Origin: Verrucomicrobiota bacterium
Lineage (GTDB): Bacteria > Verrucomicrobiota > Verrucomicrobiia > Verrucomicrobiales > DEV007
NCBI GenBank assembly: GCA_030625775.1
Contig: DAOUQC010000002.1
Location: 62,001 to 126,000, forward strand
Reading direction: 5' to 3'
Length of the DNA: 64,000 nt
The notes under the pieces are model-generated. The model did not search any database. It worked only from the letters and a program-made list of their open reading frames with translations, and was not told the DNA's origin. Every line of letters starts with the position of its first letter. Positions within the stretch are counted from its first letter, which is position 1. Shown piece after piece: positions 54,601 to 62,300 of the stretch. Made by a program: the position numbers and the translations under genes.

Positions 54601-54832
54601 GTTTGAGCAGTTCTCCGCTCTTGATAATACCCGCGTCAATGATCTGTTGTGCCGTGTCGAGCCGCAGGTCTTTCTTTTGTTTGAGCGCTCCATGACAGGC
54701 ATAACACCGCTCCTTGAGCACGGGCTTGACTTTATCAAGGTAATCCTTTGCTTCTGCGGATTGAGAATCTGACAAACAAAATCCGATGACGGACAGCAAA
54801 GTAAGGATTAAATAGGGGATGCGGTATTTCAT
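51695..54832 (-). CDS. PSD1-type planctomycete cytochrome c protein with LamG/DUF1080-like insert
   Basis: About 1045 aa from the ATG at 54832; signal [20 protein letters not shown]. PSCyt1 haem motif CYACHG (Cys43). DUF1549: [60 protein letters not shown]. A central insert of about 200 residues resembles a laminarin/3-keto-disaccharide-hydrolase-type jelly roll ([59 protein letters not shown]), followed by a coiled coil. DUF1553 closes: [20 protein letters not shown]. The insert differs in type from the discoidin-like insert of copy 1. It follows the GntR gene by 10 bp. Confidence 0.92.
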   Translation of the reverse strand: [1045 protein letters not shown]

Positions 54833-54842
54833 AAGGGGAAAT

Positions 54843-55643
54843 TTATCTGCTTGTCCAGATCTCGCTGAGAACCCGGTGATTGCGAATGTGACACGAGAGC
54901 GCCTTGCGCGCACCACGCCAATCTTTATCCAGCAGTGCCGTTAGGATATCCTGATGTTCGTGAACAGCCTTGATCGCTGCATCACGATACTTGGCTTCTT
55001 TTCTGAACATCATGGTGAAGTATCCGCCGTGACGTTTGAAAAAATCCTTGATGTAAAAATTGTCCGCTTTGTCGATGAAGTATGAGTGCAGCAAATTATC
55101 AAGAACCGGAGCCTCCCCCACCGACGAAGGCAGACGATTGCTAGCAAGCATCGTCTGCAAGTCAGCATCAAGCAGATGTGGTTGGGCCAAATCGAGTGCT
55201 TTGAGTTCAAGAACCTCGCGCGCTTCACAAAACGAATCCAAATCATCCTGACGGAAAGTTCGCAACCTCCAGCCACGCCGTGGAATGTGATCCAGTATTC
55301 CAGAGCCCGCCAGACGATGAAATATGTTCCTTACCGCCGAACGACTGAGTCCATATTTTTCTGCCGTGGCCTCTTCCCTCAGGTAAATCGACTCCCCTTC
55401 CAGACTAAGATCCACCAAGTCACCTTCGATAATGGTGTATGAATTTCGTGGAGGCGTTGGTAGTTCTGCTTCATCAAGCTTCGATGTAGCCCCTTTCTCA
55501 CTGGGCTCAATACGAGCGAGGCGTCCATTTGGCATTTTTGTCAAAAGGCCCTGTTCAGCCAGTTGCTCCAAGGCCGTGCGAACTGGCGTGAAGCTAACTT
55601 CATAGTGCTTCGCCAGCGCATTGATAGTCAGAGGCACGGGCAA
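54843..55643 (-). CDS. GntR/FCD-type regulator with two winged-helix domains
   Basis: At least 266 aa. Two winged helices in series: LTINALAKHYEVSFTPVRTA with LEQLAEQGLL, and LREEATAEKYGLSRSAVRNI with FHRLAGSGILDHIPRRGWRL. An FCD-type ligand domain follows (FCEAREVLELKALDLAQPHL; VLDNLLHSYFIDKADNFYIK; AAIKAVHEHQDILTALLDKD). The start is doubtful: the TTG at 55643 cuts off the usual first helix, whose codons (IATYINEDLGARLQAGQALP) are in frame upstream to a TGA at 55709, with no ATG. An ATG one base out of frame (55710) suggests a small frameshift. It probably controls the PSD1-DUF1501 pair downstream, 10 bp away. Confidence 0.8.
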   Translation of the reverse strand: MPVPLTINALAKHYEVSFTPVRTALEQLAEQGLLTKMPNGRLARIEPSEKGATSKLDEAELPTPPRNSYTIIEGDLVDLSLEGESIYLREEATAEKYGLSRSAVRNIFHRLAGSGILDHIPRRGWRLRTFRQDDLDSFCEAREVLELKALDLAQPHLLDADLQTMLASNRLPSSVGEAPVLDNLLHSYFIDKADNFYIKDFFKRHGGYFTMMFRKEAKYRDAAIKAVHEHQDILTALLDKDWRGARKALSCHIRNHRVLSEIWTSR

Positions 55644-55715
55644 AGCCTGCCCAGCCTGCAGGCGCGCACCGAGATCTTCGTTGATGTAAGTCGCGATACT
55701 GATGCTTCATCAATA

Positions 55716-55739
55716 TTTGCTTTTGGCGACAAAAGCAAA
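55716..55739. promoter_or_regulatory. Perfect inverted repeat upstream of the GntR gene
   Basis: TTTGCTTTT-GGCGAC-AAAAGCAAA: 9-bp perfect arms around a 6-bp centre, 6 bp upstream of the ATG at 55710. A further half-site, TTTGCTTTTTG, lies at 55756-55766. This is a strong candidate operator for the GntR protein itself. Confidence 0.6.
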
Positions 55740-55909
55740 TTATTCCTGCCGGCAATTTGCTTTTTGAGCCCCTGCTGTCCCCATCGCCTTGTAGTTGAAA
55801 AAAATCCCTATGATGCGTGACTAGTGTAACTACTATCAGCAAATTAATCAGGCCGAATGCAGCAGAGGGGGGCAGTGAAAACGGCTTCGTTCGCATTGAG
55901 CGTTAAGGG

Positions 55910-55927
55910 AAGCTTCTATAGAAGCTT
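55910..55927. promoter_or_regulatory. Perfect 18-bp palindrome upstream of a secreted protein gene
   Basis: AAGCTTCTATAGAAGCTT is a perfect 18-bp palindrome in the 284-bp gap between the GntR gene and the plus-strand gene at 55995. It may be an operator for either gene. A TATAAA near 55976 could be the -10 of the plus-strand gene. The rest of the gap shows no gene. Confidence 0.5.
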
Positions 55928-55994
55928 TATATTTTCCAGTATAGTCAATGACATTATTCACTTGTTTTAAAGGCGTATAAAAGGATGCTCTGTA

Positions 55995-56630
55995 ATGCGT
56001 TATATAATCACCCTGCTTGTTTTACTTTGTGTGTTTGCGCCTTCGGGTTTGATGGCTGGGCCCGGAGCTTTATCGGCAAAGAGCATCCTGGCCAAAGACC
56101 CGGACACCATTGCCTCTGACTTGCATGACGTAAGCGAAGCAGGACAAGATCGCGCCGCTCGAATTTGGGCAACTGCCAAACGTCTTGAGACTGAAACAAA
56201 ACTTGCTGCGACATCGGTGCCAGGAGTGATGCAGCTCGACTATTGGCGCCAAACACTGAACCGCTGGCAAGATTTATGGTTGGATCTTCGGTCAGTAGAA
56301 TCCGGTGGCGGGACAATGTGGGGGCACTTTGCTGCCCGCAATGATGCTACCCTGGAGAAATTTCTCGCCGCCCAATGTGAAGGTTTGAGTATGGATTTTT
56401 CAGACAGCGAAGAAAATGTCTCCCTCGATGTGCTTGGTCGGGCTGCGAAACATGTTCAAAAGGGTAAGGTTCTGGCTAAGGATATGGGGCGTGATATTGA
56501 TCAGCTCAGCAAAAAACTTTTGCAACAGGTGGAGGAGATGCAAGCAGAGCTGCACTTTTCCATTGCCGGGATTCGGGATGCTGAAACGCGAAAATCGGTC
56601 AATCAATGGGTCGTCGACAGGACAAAATAG
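55995..56630 (+). CDS. Hypothetical secreted alpha-helical protein
   Basis: 211 aa. Signal peptide RYIITLLVLLCVFAPSGLMA, cleaved near AGPGA. The mature part is mostly amphipathic helix: DTIASDLHDVSEAGQDRAAR, LDYWRQTLNRWQDLWLDLRS, AAKHVQKGKVLAKDMGRDID and LSKKLLQQVEEMQAELHFSI. One Cys in the mature part (AQCEGL) and no known motif. I do not recognise the family. Isolated on the plus strand, with a short GC hairpin after the stop. Confidence 0.6.
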   Translation: MRYIITLLVLLCVFAPSGLMAGPGALSAKSILAKDPDTIASDLHDVSEAGQDRAARIWATAKRLETETKLAATSVPGVMQLDYWRQTLNRWQDLWLDLRSVESGGGTMWGHFAARNDATLEKFLAAQCEGLSMDFSDSEENVSLDVLGRAAKHVQKGKVLAKDMGRDIDQLSKKLLQQVEEMQAELHFSIAGIRDAETRKSVNQWVVDRTK

Positions 56631-56633
56631 CCC

Positions 56634-56648
56634 CCCCGGCTGCCGGGG
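56634..56648 (+). terminator. Short GC hairpin after the 55995 gene
   Basis: CCCCGG-CTG-CCGGGG starts 3 bp after the stop codon. There is no T-run (TTCTGG follows), so intrinsic termination would be weak. Confidence 0.35.
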
Positions 56649-56765
56649 TTCTGGAAAACAAAAAATCATCCTTTTCCCGGTATAAGTGAGCAAGCAGCAT
56701 GAAACTTTCCGGACTTTCTACTTCCGGGACAAATGATTATAGGAACCTGAAATCACAGTGATATT

Positions 56766-57764
56766 CTATGACGGACATTCCGCAATGATGACGCTCTGGT
56801 GATCATTTACTGCCCGGGTTTGGATCGACAATACATCAAACTGTTCTCCTACTACGCTGCGCATGGCTTCATCGCTATGATAACTGCCATGGTAATATTC
56901 CGGTAACTCCGGGATCGGCATGGTCTTGTAAAAACTGAACCCATCTTCGCTTTTGACCGCCATGTCGGGCGTAAAATGCTCTGCTGCCGCCGTGTCCGGC
57001 ATGAACGACAAAACGATGAGTGCTCCCGGTTTCGCAATTCTGCGCAATTCTTCCAGCCATGCTCGCTCCACGGCCAAAGGCAGATGGGTAAAGACAGAAA
57101 TCGCAAAAATGAAATCCAAGCTGTCACTTTTCAGATTACTTGGAGGCATTTCCGGCAGAACGTAGGTGCCCGCCAAAAAGGGTAAATTATCCTCACACCA
57201 CTGGACCGCTTCTCCGTCGACATCGGATCCATAAATCCGGGCATTGGGAAAAATATCCGGCAGACGGCGTAAGACCCTCCCGCAGCCACATCCAAAGTCG
57301 AGAACAGATTGAAATTTTGTAATGTCCCTATCGACCATTTGGCAAAAATTTGCCAAATCCCTCTTCACAGTTTCTCCCACTTGGAGATAGGAGGATGCCG
57401 CCCGCATCCCGCCAATTCGCCAGAGCAGGTCGGAGGAGGGAAGAGGATAATCCAGATCGAGAGGCAATGGATTGGCTTCAGCAAGTTCAAGATCTTTGAT
57501 CACCTCTCTGTGCAGAACGCGAAATTCCTCCCGTTCGACCAAAGCTTTTTCAAGTCGGGCTGTCGTTTCGGCCAATGCAGAAGAGACCGCATCTATTTCT
57601 CCGGCATCGGTCGGTTTTGACCCCTCCCCCTTTGATACACGCAAACGATAACGATCCCTCTGTTCACGTGCGTGGTCACGTTGAGATTTCAGTTCATCTA
57701 AACGTTGACGCAATCTATCGGCCTCTTTCTGACATCTTCGTCTTCGGATCCAAGGCCATTTCAT
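56766..57764 (-). CDS. SAM-dependent methyltransferase with N-terminal coiled coil
   Basis: 332 aa. The first 80 residues are a very basic coiled coil (WIRRRRCQKEADRLRQRLDE, then LKSQRDHAREQRDRYRLRV). The methyltransferase starts near residue 145: VLDFGCGCGRVLRRLPDIFP (SAM loop), ARIYGSDVDGEAVQW (acidic strand end), SDSLDFIFAISVFTHLPLAV (motif IV region) and RRIAKPGALIVLSF. The pattern fits small-molecule or sugar methyltransferases. It is divergent from the GT4 gene and beside the large GT2 protein, so a role in methylating a surface glycan or its precursor is a reasonable inference. Confidence 0.85.
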   Translation of the reverse strand: MKWPWIRRRRCQKEADRLRQRLDELKSQRDHAREQRDRYRLRVSKGEGSKPTDAGEIDAVSSALAETTARLEKALVEREEFRVLHREVIKDLELAEANPLPLDLDYPLPSSDLLWRIGGMRAASSYLQVGETVKRDLANFCQMVDRDITKFQSVLDFGCGCGRVLRRLPDIFPNARIYGSDVDGEAVQWCEDNLPFLAGTYVLPEMPPSNLKSDSLDFIFAISVFTHLPLAVERAWLEELRRIAKPGALIVLSFMPDTAAAEHFTPDMAVKSEDGFSFYKTMPIPELPEYYHGSYHSDEAMRSVVGEQFDVLSIQTRAVNDHQSVIIAECPS

Positions 57765-57985
57765 GAAGTCCTCTTAGAGTCATGGTAGAATAAAGTCAAT
57801 TCAAACTCTGCACTACTGTCAGGATGCATTGTAATTGTTTCCTTTCAATGAAACAGGATTCGAAATCTTCGAGAAAAAGTGCATAGTAGGCGGCATGGAA
57901 AAAATCTTGAATCCTCACACAAGTCTATGACGTTTCTATTACAAAATACAGCTCCATAGTTCTCGTGAAACGGGCTGCTACCACG

Positions 57986-59302
57986 ATGAAAATCCTTTAC
58001 CTGATCCACCAGTATATCCCGGACGCCATTGGTGGAACGGAGCTACTGCTTCACGATCTAGCCGAGAGCATCCAGGCTGACGGAAATGATGTTGCAATTT
58101 TTGCCTATCACGAATCTATGGATCCGAATCCAGCCAGTTTTGGCACTCGTATCGAAATGGTAGATGGTATTCGTGTGTATCGCTTCCATTTCAATTTGTC
58201 GATCCATCCAAATATTCACACGGGTGAATTCCGCAATGCTTTTGCTGAGCAAGCCTTGAATGAGGTCATCGAAGACTTCTCTCCTAATGTCGCCCACGTC
58301 GTTCACGCGATGAAACTTGGAGGTGGGATTTTTGAAATTCTGTCGAACACAAAAATCCCAATTGTAACTACACTGAGTGATTACTGGTATTTCTGCCTGC
58401 GCCACAATCTCCTGCTCCCGGATCAATCTCCCTGCACAAAGGGCCCTATCCCAGGTTCCCGTTGCCTGACTTGCCTGCAGGAGAATCTCAGTCAGGCACA
58501 GGCTAAGGAAAGTGATGCGGTAAAAGCTCTCAAGCAACGCAATCCCTACCTAAAGGAAGCCCTGCTGTGCTCACACAGCATTCTCGCTCTTTCTGCCCAT
58601 CAGCGTGAAACCTATGTCCGGTTTGGATTTCCCGCAGAAAGGATTCAGTGTGCAGAACACGGAGTTGATACAGGTTTGCTGGCCCCGGCTCGCGAGCAAC
58701 ACAGCAAGCAGACGGAACGGGAAAGCGAAGCCCCCATCAAGATCTTGTTCGTAGGCACTCTGCTCCCCCACAAGGGAGCCCACCTCTTGGTTCACGCCGT
58801 ATTACAATCACCCGAAGCCCAGGTTGAAGTGCGAATCATTGGCAACCAGGGGCACGGGGGTTCCTATGCGGCTGACCTGGTCACTGCAAGTGCAGAGGAT
58901 AGCCGGATCATCTTTGCAGGAGAATGCGATCATGCCTCCCTCCACAAGGAATACGAATGGTGCGACCTGTTGGCCATGCCTTCAATTTGGGATGAGAACG
59001 AACCCATTGTGGTCAAAGAGGCCCGCTGGTGTGGCATTCCTGTGGCCACTCACGACTTACCCGGAATGGGAGACCTGGTTCACGATGGGGAGGATGGCTG
59101 GATCATAGCAGACCCGTCCATTGAGTCGTGGAAAGACTGGCTCGCTCAATTGGAACAACATACGAATCGATATCTACCGCCGAAAATCGAGCTTCCAACC
59201 AACCCGTCCTTTGCGAGCACCATGTTGGAGTGTTATACAAAGGCTGTCGAGGCAGGGAGTGCCGCCTTGAAAAATTCGGATGTGCTCGCTGAGATTGAAT
59301 AA
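57986..59302 (+). CDS. Glycosyltransferase family 4 (GT-B)
   Basis: 438 aa from the ATG at 57986 (GTG at 57965 is possible but adds residues before the first strand). KILYLIHQYIPDAIGGTELL is the classic N-terminal GT4 start, with the GGxE loop. The C-terminal Rossmann domain shows IKILFVGTLLPHKGAHLLVH, VRIIGNQGHGG and PSIWDENEPIVVKEARWCGI, which carries the EX7E-type donor-binding pair. It transfers a sugar from a nucleotide donor, probably to a cell-surface polysaccharide or glycan. The stop is 2 bp from the start of the 1353-aa gene, so the two are co-translated. Confidence 0.9.
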   Translation: MKILYLIHQYIPDAIGGTELLLHDLAESIQADGNDVAIFAYHESMDPNPASFGTRIEMVDGIRVYRFHFNLSIHPNIHTGEFRNAFAEQALNEVIEDFSPNVAHVVHAMKLGGGIFEILSNTKIPIVTTLSDYWYFCLRHNLLLPDQSPCTKGPIPGSRCLTCLQENLSQAQAKESDAVKALKQRNPYLKEALLCSHSILALSAHQRETYVRFGFPAERIQCAEHGVDTGLLAPAREQHSKQTERESEAPIKILFVGTLLPHKGAHLLVHAVLQSPEAQVEVRIIGNQGHGGSYAADLVTASAEDSRIIFAGECDHASLHKEYEWCDLLAMPSIWDENEPIVVKEARWCGIPVATHDLPGMGDLVHDGEDGWIIADPSIESWKDWLAQLEQHTNRYLPPKIELPTNPSFASTMLECYTKAVEAGSAALKNSDVLAEIE

Positions 59303-59304
59303 CG

Positions 59305-62300
59305 ATGAGCCTAATCCGACTAGTAGAACAATTTGACGAAATCCAACTTGCCGCGGATGGCGAGGCTCCAGAGATCCAAAGAGTCATCATCGGACGTTTG
59401 GCAAAAAATTCAGTCTTCCAGCATCCTCCGTCTCTGTTCTGGTGGCCGGTCACCCGAATTGGAGAGGCAACAAAACTCGACTTCTCAATTGCTATCAATC
59501 CTGCAGTGCGGGACCAGATCCAGACGGCGTGTGATTTCAAAATCTGGCTTGCGATCGGTGAGCACGATGCCGCCACATGCATTTTTCATGAAACCCTGGA
59601 CCCCCTGCAATCCAAAGCCGCATTCGAGTGGAACCCGCAGGAAGTCGATCTTTCTGCCTACGCAGGACAGTTCATCCGATTGGGCTTTCAAACTGTGGCA
59701 CACGATGACAATTCGGCCTATGCCTGGTTGTTGTGGGGAGACCCCCTCCTCACCGAAAATTCGCGGGCGAACGCCACCCCACCCCCCAAAGTAAAAACAC
59801 CAGCCTCCCCGAAACATCCCCACATCTTTCTCATCACCAATGACGCCTTGAGGCAAGACCATTTGAGCTGCTATGGCGCCGAGCAACTGCAAACGCCCAA
59901 CCTGGATTCGCTGGCCGAACAAGGTTTTCTGTTTACCAATGCGCGGAGCAACTCGGACTCAACACTTGCCTCTCACCTGAGCTTGTTTACCGGAAAATCA
60001 CCCGAGATCACCGGCGTATTTTCCGAATGGGGTGACTTCCCCGCACATTTACCAAATCTGGCCACGGTGCTCAAGGGGCAAGGTTACCAAACCCATTTGA
60101 TTTCCAGTGAACGAGAGTTCACCGAGGGTGAGCATTCGCTGGCTCAGGCATTTGACCATGTTTACCACTGTCTGGGTAATCCTGCCCAACCCACCTCCCT
60201 GACCATTGCACGCACCCTGAAACTATTGGAGCAAACTGACTGGTCAACTCCCCAGTTTTTCTGGCTGCAACTGTTCGATCCCCATCCCCCGGAGATGCCG
60301 GATCCTGAATATGCCCGGAAGTTTTATCCTGGTGATCCCACCGATCCTGCCAACCGTCACCACCCCGAACGTGTGACATCGATTCATGCCATCGAATCCT
60401 CCCTGGAACTTGATGCTGCTTTACCCATGCTGGAAGAAGGCAGGGTTGCCTACAGCCTGCTGCAGCGACTCGAGGATACGGTTCGTTACCTGACCGGAAA
60501 AATTCAGTCTGGACCAGATCTCGCTTTCCATCTTCCATCCCTCTTTCCCAATGGATATGAAAACAGGTCACTCGAAAAAACCATCGTGTGGCTGGGTGAG
60601 GAAACGAAACGATTGCGTAGTGAACAGATCACCGAAAATCTCATCCAGTTTCTCAAAGAAACCCATCGACGCTTGCAAATTTCAGAAGGCAGTATGTTGG
60701 CTTGGATGAAGGGGGTCGTAGACAGCCGTTATCCGGAAGCAATGTATGCCGCTTGCATCGAAGAAAATGATGCACAATTGGGCAGGCTGTTTGACTATCT
60801 TCAGGAAAGCGGCCTTTGGGAACATTCCTGCGTGATCCAAACCTCTCCTCATGGGGAATGCCTGGTCGAAAAAAATCTAACCTTCGAACACCACACCCCG
60901 ACAGAAGACGTTCTGCGCATCCCCTTTCTGCTGAAACCTCCGGCAGGAAATTCCCAGGCATCCGGTTCCCGGATCGATACGCCCTTCCAATTGACCGACT
61001 CCGCCAGCCTGATTCTCGATATCTGCGGACTTCAAGGAGGAGAACTCCTCGCGGGAAAAGTGCCTTTCGAAAAACTGGCGGATGGCAAGCTCAGCCCTTC
61101 TCACCAATCATCGAACGGAGCCACTATTTCGATTGGCATGCAGGGTAATTATTATGTCGTGTTTCGATATCCCTACAAACTGCTCTGTGTTCTGGGGGAC
61201 GGCTTGGCCTGGGTGAATGGCGAGCGGCTATCTGGCGGCACCTACTTGTTCGACTGCACCTCGAAAAACGGTGAGACATCGGATCTTGCCTCCACACTAC
61301 CTGATGCCGTTCAAGAACTGCTTAGCTGTGTTGAACCGGATGAATTGCGCCATAGCCTGCCCCGCCCCCCCTTGTCCACTCCGCCCCGAAACATACAAAT
61401 CCCCATCACGACAGAAGTCAGTCCGGTATCAGTAAATGATACACCGGGAAATACGGTCGTTTCCTTTTTTGAGGATATCTCGAACGACCATGACTTTGGC
61501 GGCATGCCTGTTCAAAAATGGATTCGACGGGCCGAGAAAATCATGCTCCGTTTAACGAAAGAACGGGATTACGCCTTACGTCAAGTTGAACAACTCAAAG
61601 ATGCACAGACTTATCTCTATCAATCGAAGAGATGGCGCTTCTCCAATTCCTTCAAGGCTTTCCTCAAGGGCAATCCTCCAGGCTACCCTCCTGTAGATCG
61701 TATTTTTGGAAAAATTGATAACTGGAAAAACAATCACCTCTCCGAAGCAATTGCTTCTCTTTGGAGCAGGGACGGATACGTGAACCAGATCAAAGCCTTA
61801 CGCTCTCGAGAGTCTTCCGTGGATCGGGTCAACCGCTTCCAAGCTAAGAGCTCCGCTAAATTCCTTGTCCTCATCAGTCACATCGAAGCTCATGACGAAC
61901 TGAAAATTTGCAGTGCTTACAGGAGCCTTACCGAACAAAGCTACCCGCATTGGCATTGTGCCCTTAGCACTGGTTCATCAGCCAATCCTCCCTCTGCGGC
62001 TGAATCCACCACCCCCGGGCTGCTCGAAAAATGGCAGGAATCAGACATCTGGTCGCATGTGATCGTGCTGGACTCACGTGATTTGCTCGAGCCTCACGCC
62101 CTGCTGAAGTTTGCCGAGGCCATCTGCGATCATGAAGATGCCGCAATTTATTATGGCGACGAAGATCGCTTGATTGGAGAGGATCAGTGGGATGATCCCT
62201 TTTTTAAACCTGACTGGTCACCTGACTTAATGGAGAACATGGACGCAGTTGGCAATGCAGTAGCGATCTCGCGAAAGATCCTTGCTGACACCGCCACCAC

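Noticed and set aside
55600-55896. 98-codon minus-strand frame across the GntR start
   Set aside because: Only its ATG at 55710 is of interest; the frame itself runs through the GntR coding region out of phase.
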